Source: Zoroaster sp. YZ-2022 (Eukaryota > Echinodermata > Asteroidea > Forcipulatida > Zoroasteridae). Taken from it: a stretch of 64,000 nt of DNA. Numbering within the stretch: the stretch's first letter is position 1; every line of letters begins with the position of its first letter. Below are positions 1 to 21,200 of this stretch, in pieces. The notes below the pieces were generated by a model that had not been told where the DNA came from, searched no databases, and saw only the letters and a program-made list of their open reading frames with translations. Both the position numbers and the translations under genes were made by a program. The stretch spans positions 21,041,365 to 21,105,364 of the forward strand of contig CM055830.1 in the NCBI GenBank assembly GCA_029582265.1. Reading direction: 5' to 3'.

Positions 1-285
1 CACACAAGCACACCAGTTTTAAATGAAAAGTTTATTTCAAAGAAGTTTGATCGAATCATGAGAAAATGTCACTGCTTATTAGAAACACAATTGGAAATTC
101 ATGTTGGCGACATGAATTTTTAGCTGTTCTGTTTGTAATGAAATACTAATGAAATGTTGTGATGCTGGGTAAAACTCTGTGGGAATCAAAAGACGTAGTG
201 CTGCAATGATTACTCTGTTAACCGAATGCTTATACGGTTACTCGGTTAATTTTTATAGTTCGGTTATTGGAGTAGGCCTATATTG
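1..285. other. intergenic or intronic, no gene seen
   Basis: No coding region is recognised. Bases 1-50 share the string around 'caagcacacc...ttttaaatgaaaagttt' with 1066-1100, so intron sequence around the EGF exon seems to be locally duplicated. That fits tandem EGF exons continuing beyond the left edge of the window. Confidence 0.5.
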
Positions 286-557
286 GAGTGCCATGGTCGA
301 GCGGTTTAGTGCATCGGATTTGTGTTCTGATGGCTGAGTCGTCAGAATGTGGGTTCGAATCCTGGCTGCGACCGTGGTGCTTGTGTCCCTGAGCAAGACA
401 CTTAACTATAATTGCTTCTCTCCACCCAGGGGTAAATGGGTACCTGTGAGGGCAGAGTTGGTTGTTGTGTTTGATTAGCCCTATGCGCCAAAATGGCAGC
501 AATTGAGCTGTATACTCCCCAGAGAACCGAGATGGTTTCTGGAATTATTATTATTAT
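286..557 (+). repeat. tRNA-derived SINE (head intact, 3' end short)
   Basis: The first ~90 bases look like a tRNA gene. There is a box A-like TGGTCGAGCGG at 294-304 and a box B-like GGTTCGAATCC at 352-362, with a long spacer as in class II (Ser/Leu-type) tRNAs. These would form an internal RNA polymerase III promoter. A tRNA-unrelated body follows and the element ends in (ATT)n. A second copy at 42,722-42,958 shares the body but lacks the tRNA head and extends further 3', so this copy is missing the 3' part of the body. The family name is not recognised. Confidence 0.8.
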
Positions 558-824
558 GCAAACTCCTTAACATGCGGATCAGGGGGATCTGAAGATGAAT
601 CATTAGATCAAAATAAATAATAATCATCTAAAACTTGTTGATCAGCATCATAACTGAGAATATTTATTTCACTTCTCCAAAACAGAAGCTAGGCTCAGCT
701 AAATATTAGCTGATAAGAAGCTGACAATTGTTGTTCCTGGGACAAACACACCACTGAACTATAGAGCACTCAATATTTGTTTTATTATTTTCAAATTGAA
801 AGATAAAGGTTAACTAAAGCCTAC
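558..824. other. intron-like spacer, no gene seen
   Basis: AT-rich sequence between the SINE and the EGF exon with no coding signal. It probably belongs to the intron downstream of that exon on the minus strand. Confidence 0.4.
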
Positions 825-10273
<9,449 letters not shown>

Positions 10274-10300
10274 CTGTACAAAATACCGAAATTTGGCACA

Positions 10301-10301
<1 letters not shown>

Positions 10302-10336
<35 letters not shown>

Positions 10337-10594
10337 ATTAAATAAATAAATTAAATAAATTAAATAAATAAATAAATTAAATAAATTAAATAAATAAATT
10401 AAATAAATTAAATAAATAAATTAAATAAATTAAATAAATTAAATAAATTAAATAAATTAAATAAATTAAATAAATTAAATAAATTAAATAAATTAAATAA
10501 ATTAAATAAATTAAATAAATTAAATAAATTAAATAAATTAAATAAATTAAATAAATTAAATAAATTAAATAAATAAATTAAATAAATAAATAAT
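10302..10594. repeat. (AAAT)n / (AAATTAAAT)n microsatellite
   Basis: About 290 bp of AAAT units mixed with a longer TTAAATAAA register. It directly abuts the 5' end of LINE A1. Confidence 0.95.
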
Positions 10595-10828
10595 AGCGTT
10601 CGTGGGCGCAAGGTGTGTTTTTCATCTACGCTCCCAATTTTGGCCTATTATTTGCGCTTCTGGTGTCGCTTTTTTGGAAGCAAGTACTGCCATCGGTTTT
10701 CTTTCTGCGGAGTGACATATCCACCTCATTTCTGGGAGTTTGGATATTTTTTAGGGCCGTTTTTGGCCCTTTTCTACATCGTTTTTCGACTACGCTACTG
10801 GCGTAGTCGCGCCATCTTGGTTATAGCC

Positions 10829-13157
10829 ATGTACAGACGCCCAGTAGATGGTCCTGTATTAAAGAGGCAGAACACAATACGTTTCAATATCCACCATTTA
10901 ACGAGAGTCACGCCTGAGGACGTCTATCGAGCGGTCAATAAAGAGCTTACCACGGTCTCCACGATTAAGTGCATAGCGGAGCTCAACAATAATTGGTACA
11001 ATGTAACCTTTGACAATGAACGGCATTGTGAGAAGATCGTGTTGAATGGACTAAAGCTTCACGACCTGTTGATTCAATGCGAGCGTGCCAACATACAGAA
11101 TTCTGTCGTCGTTTACGTGAAGGCTCCCTATGAAATGTCAGACCAGAGAGTTGTGAGTGCCCTCTCGGCATATGGAACTGTCGTCAACATGAGACGGCAA
11201 TGCCACAATTTTGACGAACAGATTGAAACTGGAGTCCGAAGCTGCCTGGTCAAGAGTTTGAAGAAGCCGATCCCGAGTTTTATTAAGATAGGCGGTTTCT
11301 CTCTTCCGACCCGATACCGAGGACAGCAGAAAACGTGTAAGATCTGCGAGCAGACCGACCACCTCGCAAGGGATTGCCCAATTAGGGGCAGATGTTTTGT
11401 TTGTGGCAGTTACGAGCATAAGGCCGCATGGCACGATCAACACAGGGAGGACAGCGATGCCACTGACGATGACCACGACGATGCCGATCACGACCGTGAC
11501 GACGCCGAATATGACAGGGATGACATCGAAGACGAAGATGAAGACCGATACAAGACGGACAACCAGGATGAGATGGCTAGCACACCCATCATAGTCGTAC
11601 CGAAGGAAGTGAGGGACACTACAGAGGAAAAGATGGGGGACAACGACAAAGACAACGACAGACCGGACAAGAAAGACGAGGGAAACAACCGAGACGAAGC
11701 CCAGCAGGAGGAGACAGCTAAGCCCACAATAAGCAAGAAGTCCGGAGGAACACAATCCAACAAAGAAGAAAGCACAGAAGAAAGGGAAAAGAACAAGGGC
11801 GCCGATCAGGAGAAAGAAAAAGCCAAGGAGAAGTCACAAACCCCTTTTAAGGATGCCCTTGTTGGATCACGAGGAAAGTCTGAAAAACACCCGAGTCGAA
11901 TCCCCGTGGGTAAGGGATTCTGGGATGAGGAGGTGGCGAAAAAGAAGACAAGAAAGAGGAAATCGGCAGATGGCAACAAAGGCGCTGCCAATAAGCTTCC
12001 GCGGGACGAAGAGTCGTCAGACATGGAAGTTGCCCAAGGCCAAGCAACGCAGCACCGGACAGACGGTCAAGATAAGGCCGTTTTTTTTTTATTACTTGGA
12101 TTACGGATTTGTAAGCTACAAAAAATGAGCGGGGATCGGGGAAAAAAAAAAAAAAAATAAATAAAATGTTCGGGATTACGGAATTTCGAGCTCACGAAAT
12201 CGGGCAGGGCGAAAAAAAAAATTACCGAAGGCACGCAGGCGGCTTCTAAAACACGTACATTATACACAATTTATGTAGACAAAAGCAGAAAGTCACTGAA
12301 TGAATGTCGCGAGTGTTTAGGCTTAACAAAATGTTCTGTTTCCGGTTTCTGACCGACCCTAACTTTACGCCGCGACCCTAAACTTTTTACATTATTTGGC
12401 TTGAAAAAAAATATATTCATATTTTTTTTAAAGCGAGAACAAAAAGTCCGACTTTTACCAAATTAACATATTTTAAAACAAAATTGAAACAAATAAAGAC
12501 AAATTTACCGATATCTCCGTGATTTGAGGCTCATGATTTACTGATCCACGGCCTACGTAACCGGTTCCTAGCGCACGTGTGAACGTTGAGCGCATTCTAC
12601 AGATTTGCACAATGGGCAGATTGCGCGCAATTTTTCCGAATCATCACTTTGAGTTTGGGCCGTGAGGTCAAGTCGCGCGATGCACGTACATGTAGTTGTT
12701 ACTAAATGGCCAATGTATGCACTTGGGCAAATCGTATAGTCTATAAACATGTATAGTAGGGATCTTGTTGTATTTGAAGAAAATGTGATCTAAAAGTATT
12801 GTTTTGTACACGATGGTGTTTTGTACGCGATCGGTGGCACTGTTGTAAGTGTTGTGGATTTTTTTTTTTTTTTTTTTACTACAAAATTTGATTTTTCGGG
12901 CGGGGATTTTTTTAATTTTTTTCAGAAACGCGATTTTTTCGAGCGGCGATTCCGTAATCCAAGTTATTAAAAAAAAATGGCCTAACGAACAGGATAGCGA
13001 TTTCGTCATGTATATGAGAAGGGGCGTGCAGAGACTCCGCAAAAAGCGTACATCTTGGCAAAGGAAACCAATGGAGGAGACCTCATCACAGCCATCTGAA
13101 CCCTCTAGCCAACAGAGTCCATGTGGGAGGGGGAGAGGGACTAGACATTGTGAGTAG
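10829..13157 (+). pseudogene. LINE A1 ORF1 (RNA-binding gag-like), interrupted by a MITE
   Basis: The likely start is the ATG at 10,829 (M-Y-R-R-P-V). An N-terminal ~180-residue nucleic-acid-binding region comes first. Then come two zinc knuckles, C-K-I-C-E-Q-T-D-H-L-A-R-D-C and C-F-V-C-G-S-Y-E-H-K-A-A-W-H, then an acidic and lysine-rich low-complexity tail. Coding sequence stops making sense at 12,075 and resumes at 12,986 through to the stop at 13,155-13,157; the 907-bp MITE and one TAA duplication lie between. Family role: binds the element RNA in a ribonucleoprotein. The copy at 37,757-38,998 confirms the uninterrupted arrangement. Confidence 0.8.
12076..12982. mobile_element. PIF/Harbinger-type MITE inside LINE A1 ORF1
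   Basis: 907 bp with imperfect ~34-bp terminal inverted repeats. The left end is GGCCG, a T-run, then ATTACTTGGATTACGGA; the right end in reverse complement is GGCCA, a T-run, then AATAACTTGGATTACGGA. It is bordered by TAA at 12,073-12,075 and 12,983-12,985. A 3-bp TWA target duplication and GG-starting termini are the known signs of PIF/Harbinger. Removing the insert plus one TAA leaves the LINE ORF1 frame continuous. There is no transposase inside, so it is non-autonomous. Confidence 0.8.
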
Positions 13158-13239
13158 TCTCCTTTGTTTATCGTCCTGTTGTTTTTTTATTTGTTGTTTT
13201 ATGTAATGCATTATGGCCAATTTAATTCTACTCTTTCTG

Positions 13240-16200
13240 ATGCTCAGGATAGTCACTCTCAACGTTAATGGGCTTCGCAGCGATCAAAAAAGGGATATTG
13301 TTTTTAACCATTTGACCCGGCAAAAATATGACATAATTTGTCTTCAAGAAACTCATAGCGCTAGCACTGATGAAGATTCTTGGAAGAAACAATGGGGCGG
13401 GAACATAATCTTTAGTCATGGGGAAAGGGACTCTAGAGGAGTGGCTATCCTGGCATCGGAAAGGAGTGGAATTAAATTGACCAATCCCGATCATGATGAT
13501 CAAGGAAGATTTATTACGTGCGATATTTCTTGGAAAGGTCTTACCTTAAATGTTTTAGGTTTGTATTCCCCCAACGCTATGAATTGTAGGAAAACTTTTT
13601 TTCAAAAATTTTCTCAGTATTTGTGTAAATGCAGTGATTGTAATTGGATCATTATGGGCGACTTCAATTGTCAACTTGACGCGGAGGATTTTAAAGATAA
13701 AAGCATTACTGAGCTCCGTAGCCTTATCAATAAACATGATTTAGTTGATGTTTGGAAGAGATTATATCCCAAAGAGCAAGGATACACCTTTTACCACAGG
13801 GGGCTCAAAAAGAGCAGCAGAATAGATTATATTTTTCTTTCTCATCATCTAGAAAGTTTTTTGTTCGATGCTAGTGTTATCTCTTTGGATTTTACTGATC
13901 ACTTTGCGATCGTTTGTAGATTGAATTTTTGTGATGTTGATATTGGGTCTGGCAGATGGATCTGCGATAATAGGCTTTTAAAAGATGATCAATGCATCGA
14001 TCGCATCAATTTATTTGGGAATTACTGGAAAACACAAAAATATTATTTTGACAATTTATTGAATTGGTGGGATTACGGAAAAAGTAAACTTAAAGAGATT
14101 ATTAGAGAGTATGGTTGGGAGAAATATAACAAAGATAAGAAGTATAGATCCCGTCTGCAAAAAGATCTTACCAGACAATTGAACGCCGATAATCCCAATA
14201 ATGATATTATCCGCGAGATTGAACGGAAAATTAAAAGTTTTCAGTTGGATGATTTGGAACAATCTAGGATTAAATGTCACATTAATAAAATGAATGGGGA
14301 AAAACCTACTATTTTCTTTCGCACCATGGAAAAGCGGAGAATTAGCGACAATTTAATCAGTGTTTTAATTGATGACAAGGGTAAATTTTACGAAAACTCT
14401 CTTTCTATGTGTCAGTATGTCAATATCTTTTATCGATCCTTATACACTAGTGAAGAAATTGCTGAAGATGCTTTTGAAGAAATCATTAATAATGTCAACA
14501 ATTTTAATTTCAATGATGATATTATTGATGATTTAAATAGTGACTTTACTGATGGTGAGATTTTTCGTGCAGTTTATGATTTAAGCAAGGATAGATCACC
14601 CGGTCTCGATGGTTTGACAGCCGAATTTTACCAATGTTTTTGGCCTTTGATTAAAGAAGATTTTAAAGAACTCATCAATGATTGTAACCTTTTGGGGAAT
14701 CTTCCTCGTACCATGAATACTGCTATCATTCGGCTTATTTTTAAAAACAAGGGGGAGAAGAATAATTTAAAAAATTGGCGTCCGATTAGCCTTCTTAATG
14801 TTGATTACAAAATCATTTCTAGAATTATCACCAATCGATTGAAAGTTATTATGCCTATTATTATCGGGGATGATCAGTCTTGCGGGGTTAAGGGTAAGGA
14901 TATTCAGGAAAATTTAATGGCTCTCCGGGATACTATTTATTACATTAATAATGAGAATGAGATTGGTGCCATGCTTAGTATTGATCAGGAGAAAGCCTTC
15001 GATAGAATTGAATGGAAGTATTTATTTGGCATCATGAACAAGATGGGAATCCCTCAGAATTTAATTAACTGGATTAAAATAATGTATAGTAGTCCTTCTA
15101 GCTCTGTTATTGTTAATAATTTTATTACTGAACCTTTTTTAGTCTCTAGAGGTATTAGACAGGGGTGTCCATTGTCACCCCTTTTATATTCCATTTGCGC
15201 GGAGGGTCTAGCCTGTCTAGTGAGGAATAATACTTGCATCAAAGGCGTTTCCCTTCCGAATAGTAACCAGTCTCTCAAATTAATTCAACATGCGGATGAC
15301 ACCACTATTTTTGTTACCGACGATAATGATTTCCATCATTTGAAGAATATATTTTACACTTACAGTCGAGGGTCGGGATCCAAAATTAATTATCAAAAAT
15401 CTCAGGGCTTATGGCTAGGTAATTGGAAGAATAGAAAATATAAGCCGGGGGGGTTTTCGTGGGTTAACGATCACCTCAAAATTCTTGGAATCTATTTCGG
15501 GAACGACGATAATGTTGATAGGAACTGGGGTCCTCGAGTGAATAAAATGGAAACCATTCTTAATAAATGGAAACTTAGAGATCTTACTCTAAAAGGAAAA
15601 TCCATAGTCGTTAATATGCTCGTTGGTTCTGGACTTGCTTATTATGGTTCTGTTCTTTCTTGTCCACAAGAATACATTAGGAAGATGGAGAGAATTAAGT
15701 GGGATTTCTATTGGGACGGGAAAATAGATAAAATTAAACGCACCACTATCTGTGCACCTGGAAAGAAAGGAGGCACGGGCGTGCTTGATATTAAATTAAA
15801 ACTTAGTGCTCTGAAACTGAATGTCCTTCGGAAATATAGGGAGAGCACTGGTAAATGGAAATGTTTTTTTGATTATTGTTTGTTTCAGGCTAGCGGTGAT
15901 AATAATCTCGGTTGGTATATCTTAGAAAGTCCTAAGGCGGTGACTTCCAAAACGCAATCCTTCTTTAAAGATCTTATTACTGATTTCAGTCAAAATGTTT
16001 TTAATGTTAATCATAATTTCAGTTGTTTCAATGAAACTAGCAATTTGCCTCTCTGGAATAACCCTGTTATTACTGATAATCGAGAAAAGGATTTAAATAG
16101 TAAAATTCTCAAGCCACAGGGCATTAAAACTTTAGGTCAGATCTTAGATAATGGTCAGATTATTTCTTTTCGTCGTCTGGCTGAAAAATGCAACATTTTA

Positions 16201-16830
16201 CCCATCAATGCGGGACTCAAAAGAAATATCAAAGCGGTTTATGTTCGTGAAGCGAGAGAAGGTCCTTCCAATCATTACTTAAATAATGTTACCCTAATCA
16301 ATAAAGATAATGATGTCATTCTTGATTTGTGTAATACGAATGTTAAGATTATTTACAGAAACCTAATTGATAGGATCTATAGTCGGCCAGTTTCTGAACA
16401 ATCGTGGGAGGATTTGTTTAAAAACAAGAATATTGATTGGAACAGCGTCTGGATGAGTAACACTTGTAACATGTTGGATTGTGTTGATAGTAACATCTGG
16501 TTCAAGCTAAAACATAGAATTTTACCCATCAAAGATAAATTGAAAAAATACGGTATTGTTGATGAAGACTGTTGTCCTTTATGTAATGCAGAAACGGAAA
16601 CGCTTGAGCACCTTTTCATTAATTGCAGAGAGCATCTTGATGCGTGGATGTTTGTTGAAAACATTATCCGTAAATATACCAAAAAGCCTTTCTTTTTCTT
16701 AACTGATGAAAATAGGATTTTGGGGACGGGAATTACTACCGCCACTGACCTTTGTGTATTTCTTATCGGGCGTTTGCACCGAGTTATTTGGAAGACCAGA
16801 TGTTACGCTACCATCCAATCTTTGAATAAC

Positions 16831-16870
<40 letters not shown>

Positions 16871-17013
16871 TTTTATATAGATATAAAAGGAATTTGCGTA
16901 ATTTTCTTCTAATGGAGAAACATAGACTTGATGATAATGTTTTTGAGCATATCTATTGTAAAAATGCGGCTCTTTGTTATCTGGAGAGAAAGAAGGTCAA
17001 ATTTGTTTTCTAA
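13240..17013 (+). CDS. LINE A1 ORF2: AP-endonuclease and reverse transcriptase
   Basis: About 1,257 residues if started at the M-L-R-I-V-T-L-N-V-N-G methionine; an in-frame ATG at 13,213 is also possible. N-terminal APE endonuclease motifs are present: N-V-N-G, C-L-Q-E-T-H, G-D-F-N, S-R-I-D-Y-I-F and T-D-H. The RT follows, with N-W-R-P-I-S-L-L-N, D-Q-E-K-A-F-D-R and R-G-I-R-Q-G-C-P-L-S-P. The catalytic box reads H-A-D-D (codons near 15,290) where Y/F-A-D-D is usual. A C-terminal C-C-P-L-C...H-L-F-I-N-C motif resembles the L1-group knuckle. A run of ~15 Asn encoded by (AAT)n interrupts the C-terminal region at 16,826-16,870. Role: nicks target DNA and copies the element RNA there. The frame is uninterrupted, so the copy may be fairly young. 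Confidence 0.9.
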
Positions 17014-17244
17014 GTCTGTTTAGATATAATTTATTGATTGATTTATTTATTTACTTATTTACTTATTTATTGAAATATAATTTTATATAGTAAAGTCATG
17101 TGAATGTATTGATGCTTGTCTGCCAAAAGTAGACCTATCGTCTTTCATTTCTTTTGTAAAAATGTACTATGTATTGTTTGGACTCATAAGGTTATGTAAA
17201 TGTAAATTGATCTGTATATGTATGTACATGTGTGTGAACTTATA

Positions 17245-17842
17245 CAGGGTGTCCCCATAAAAAGTATACCGAGATAAAAATTACTGTAATGGCAAAACTA
17301 CTTTATATATGGGAAAGACAAATATATCTCTAGAAAGGGCAGAATGTCCTCTTTGCAATGGTATACAGCTTGTGATGTTATTGACACAGATGAGTGAACA
17401 AATTAGACAGATGTTAAGGGTACTGAAAGCAGGACTGTGACAAGTTTGCATATTTGAATAACAAAGGTCCAAAAAGCATTTTAAAAAAACCTGCACATTA
17501 AACTTTTGAGGTAAGTAGCGAAAACAAAGCAGATTACATTGTTTTAGGTACATTCCTTGTTTTCAAGAATGTGTTGAAAAAACAAAGGCATTTGGTATTC
17601 TGCACACTTGCATGGTTGAGATTTGTTATTCAAATATGCAAACTTGTCACAGTCCTGCTTTCAGTACCCTTAACATCTGTCTAATTTGTTCACTCATCTG
17701 TGTCAATAACATCACAAGCTGTATACCATTGCAAAGAGGACATTCTGCCCTTTCTAGAGATATATTTCTCTTTCCCATATATAAAGTAGTTTTGCCATTA
17801 CAGTAATTTTTATCTCGGTATACTTTTTATGGGGACACCCTG
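17245..17842. mobile_element. mariner-like fold-back MITE with ~219-bp inverted repeats
   Basis: 598 bp. The two arms (17,245-17,463 and 17,624-17,842) are near-identical inverted repeats starting CAGGGTGTCCCC and ending GGGGACACCCTG, flanked by TA on both sides. CAGGG-type ends with a TA target are typical of Tc1/mariner-like elements. There is no coding capacity. It lies in the 3' UTR of LINE A1. Confidence 0.8.
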
Positions 17843-18122
17843 TATAGTATAAGTTTTTGTGCTCAGTTTGAATTACCGAAGTAAAGTTTAAATTTGTTAC
17901 AGTAGTTATATGTATAATCTTTGATGCATAAGTCTGCGCATTTAGTTCATCTGATTTGTAGTAATGCTTTTCATTTAATGTACCATTTTGTTCTTTATGT
18001 GGTTGCACAGTTTTGTATCTATGTATTAGACACGAGAGTATTAGACACGAGAATATGTCATTTGAATTTAATTTAATTTTAAATGTTTGTACATATTATA
18101 AAATTGCTTGTATATATTGTGC

Positions 18123-18145
18123 AATAAATGGAGCTGTATAGCTCC
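18123..18145 (+). promoter_or_regulatory. LINE A1 3' end: AATAAA and hairpin
   Basis: AATAAA at 18,123-18,128 is followed directly by the perfect hairpin GGAGC-TGTATA-GCTCC (18,130-18,145), just before the A-rich tail. Hairpins at LINE 3' ends are often recognised by the element's own RT; that role here is inferred. Confidence 0.55.
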
Positions 18146-18155
18146 ACTTTCAGAT

Positions 18156-18224
18156 AAAAAATTAAAAAAAAAAAAAAAAAATAAAAAAAATAAAAATAAA
18201 AAATAAATAAATAAATAAAAAAAA

Positions 18225-18283
<59 letters not shown>

Positions 18284-18286
18284 ATA
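18156..18286. repeat. A-rich/(AAAT)n tract between LINE A1 and LINE B1 tails
   Basis: A-run grading into AAAT repeats. It is both the 3' tail of plus-strand LINE A1 and the 3' flank of minus-strand LINE B1, so two elements meet tail to tail in one microsatellite. Confidence 0.9.
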
Positions 18287-21200
18287 CTTTTTTTACTTTT
18301 CAAAGGAGAACTTTATTTCAAATTTCTTGAAAAAGCAGCATATTATACAGATATATACAAAATTTAAAAGAATTGTAAAGAAATACATTCAGTACCTTAA
18401 TAGTAGTGAATTAATACAATGAAAACCAGAAACAAAAACTTTAACTAGAAATGCCGCAAAGGCCAAGTTGCCACCTTCGGAAGCTGGATGCCCCAAGTCC
18501 TTCCAAAGGGTAGCAACAAGGCAGAAGAGGAGGGGAAAAAGGGAGTTGACAGTAAAGTACATTTTTGCATTGTCGATATCCTTGTCTTGGGGAGGGAGGG
18601 AGGAGAAAGGAAGGGAGCCGGGAGGGGGCATGGGTTCCTTAGCGTCTGGTGTGGGCACAAAGTGCCCACTGCCAGTCCCATGCAGGATAGGTGGCGGGCT
18701 TGGGCGGCGAAAAAACACCACGGCTCGTCTGGGAAGCGACGAGACCTGCTCAAGCCCGTCAACCTAGGGATAAGACAAGGGTAAAGAAATGAAAATTATA
18801 GAGAACAAAAAAAAAATTAAATAAAACGCGGTAATTCAAATCAACCATATCATTCGATCATTACTGTAATCGAAAAGAGTGTTATTAATTGACCAATTTG
18901 TGAGAAAAAGTGGAATGGAGTTATTCAGCTTATGATAATTGAATTCTAAGATGATTTTGATTTTTCAACCGGTATTGCCAAACTAATAAGGGGTCGGAGG
19001 GGTTTGAGGTACGATATAGCCAGTAAATGACGTTTTTTAGGCTGACGCTAAGATAATTTGCCAGGCGGACAGCCCCTTTGTTTCGACTCTGAGCAGGCGG
19101 AACGAGAGTCCAGTAAATGTCAAAATTTAGTTGAAGGTTTGGAAGAAGACGACTGATGAGGCTGTGAAGAAGGTTGAGAGCTGGTTGTATAGATGGGCAA
19201 GTAATAAAAAGATGTGTGATGGTTCCTCTCTCGCCGCACCACCCACAGTCAGAAGAGATGTTGGAGTTGAGGTGATGTAAGACTGGAAGAGAGGGCAGAA
19301 CGTTGTGTAGAAGCTTATATTGGACGTCCCCTTCTTTCTTGGATGTTGGCGGCTGGTAAATTGCTCTCCAGGGGATGTGAAGAGAAGACGTGAAGAGAAG
19401 ACGGAAAGTAGCCACGGTCATGCCAGGGTGTTAAAGTTGGAGAAGAGTTGTCGTTGATTTTCTGGTTGAAGAGAAGATAAAGCGATTTTGATGAGAGTGA
19501 GGACACATCTGTGTCCTTGTCGATGAAGACACAGCTCGGCGAAAAGGGGCGAGTGGGAAGATCTTCGAGTGGTGAGACATGTTGAAAAAGACCGTCGAGA
19601 TTGAACAGTTCTGGGAAGGAAGATGATATGGTGTGGTGCAGGCGAGAGATATCCCGTTGAAAAAGACGAACAGAAGGAGGACGGATGCAGGAAGGGACCA
19701 GATGGATGTCTTTAGCCGGAAGCCACTTTCCGGTGTTGAAGTTGAGGAGTTGCTTGATGAAGTGAGTGCCGCCCGCCCAGAGTCTTGCAGCAAAGGCCGC
19801 ACCGCCCGGCAAGGGGTTAACGAGGGGCGGATAAATGATTGGTAGATTGATGATATGGTTGACTGAATTTGTGGGTAATTCGATTCGAGCTCCGATTTTT
19901 TTCCAGGCACGCAGTGTTTCACTGTAGAAAAGGGGAAGACTAGTAAAGAATTTAGGGTCTATATCCAAAAGGAAAAGTTGATAGCTGAGGTTGAGACGTT
20001 TGTATTTATGTAAATTGCAATCCATTAACGTAAAACAGGGGTGGGGGTTTGAAAGGAAATACCTCTGAAGAAGTTTGAATCTGAAAGTGAGGCTGCGTGC
20101 CTGGAGACAAGCTAGACCTAGCCCACCTTTGTCGCAGCTCTGAAAGAGTGTCCGTTTTTTAAGTAGGTGTCGTTTGTTGGACCAGACGAAATCGACAAGC
20201 AAGCCTTGGAGTTCACGTAGGTTATTTTCAGGACATGGGAGGACGGCAAGACAGTGAAAGATTTTAGTGGCAGCTAACTGATTAGCAATTAAAACTTTCC
20301 CTTTGAGGGACAGATTAAAGAAAAGATGTTTCCAGCAGGCTAGTGTTTTGGCAAGTTTGTCTTTGGAATTTTTCCAGTTTTGTTGATTGTAGTTGTTGCT
20401 ATTACCTAGGTGAACTCCAAGGAAGGCTAAACCTTGATTATTCCACTCGAAATTTTGCAGATTGTCGGTTCGTCTGGTCCACGACCCGACCCATAGCCCC
20501 TTGGATTTTTCGTAATTTAACCTTGCAGCAGAGGATTCGCTGAAGAGACTATACACCCTTTGAATGGTTTCAAACCCGAGGTCGGAGGTGATAAAAATAG
20601 TGATATCATCAGCATAGGCTGAAACCGAACAGTAATTTTGAGTGTTGGGCAGAGGGAAACCCTGCCCATGCAAATCTTTACGAAGAGTATTGAGAAAGGG
20701 TTCAATAGCAACGGTGTACAGCAGCCCCGAGAGTGGACAACCTTGTCGGATGCCTTTCTCAAAAGGAAAGGTTGCTGTCAAAGAACCGCACACCTTAATG
20801 TGGCTCTCGGCACTGCTGTACAAAAGATGGAGATAAGAAAGAAATTTGTCCCCGAATCCCATGGCTCTCATAACATTGAAAAGATAGTCGTGGTCAACGT
20901 TGTCAAAAGCTTTACGCTGATCAAGGTTGACCACGCCCAAAGGTAAATCATTAACATTGCAAAAATTAATAACGTCACGAATCAAGTTTAAATTATCATG
21001 TATAGTGCGTTCGGGCACACAATAAGATTGATCTTGTTTGATAATATTACTGATGGATTGTTTTAGTCTATTTGCAAGAAGCTTGGCAAAAATGTTGTAA
21101 TCAGTATTCAGGAGGGAGACAGGACGCCAGTTGGAAATTTCAGAGAGATCACCTTTTTTAGGAATGAGAGTGATCACAGCTTTCAGAAAAGAACGGGGGA

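Larger units (their letters stand above)
10595..18155 (+). mobile_element. LINE A1, Tx1/L1-like non-LTR retrotransposon (near full length)
   Basis: Two-ORF non-LTR element: 5' UTR (10,595-10,828), ORF1 with CCHC knuckles, an ~80-bp gap, ORF2 with AP-endonuclease, reverse transcriptase and a C-terminal CCHC-like motif, and a 3' UTR ending in AATAAA (18,123) and a hairpin (18,130-18,145). It is flanked by AAAT repeats on both sides. Two DNA transposons have landed in it: a Harbinger-type MITE in ORF1 and a mariner-like fold-back in the 3' UTR. Assignment to the Tx1 group rests on RT motif style and two-ORF layout, not on a tree. Confidence 0.85.

Noticed and set aside
286..375. True tRNA gene
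   Set aside because: Boxes A and B are present, but a SINE body and (ATT)n tail follow, and the cloverleaf is imperfect.
10408..10611. 67-residue (L-F-N)n protein
   Set aside because: Translation of the AAATTAAAT repeat; no start context or splice support.
11138..11755. 205-residue minus-strand membrane-like protein
   Set aside because: Antisense of the acidic Asp/Glu/Lys-rich region of LINE A1 ORF1, which always reads as hydrophobic on the other strand.
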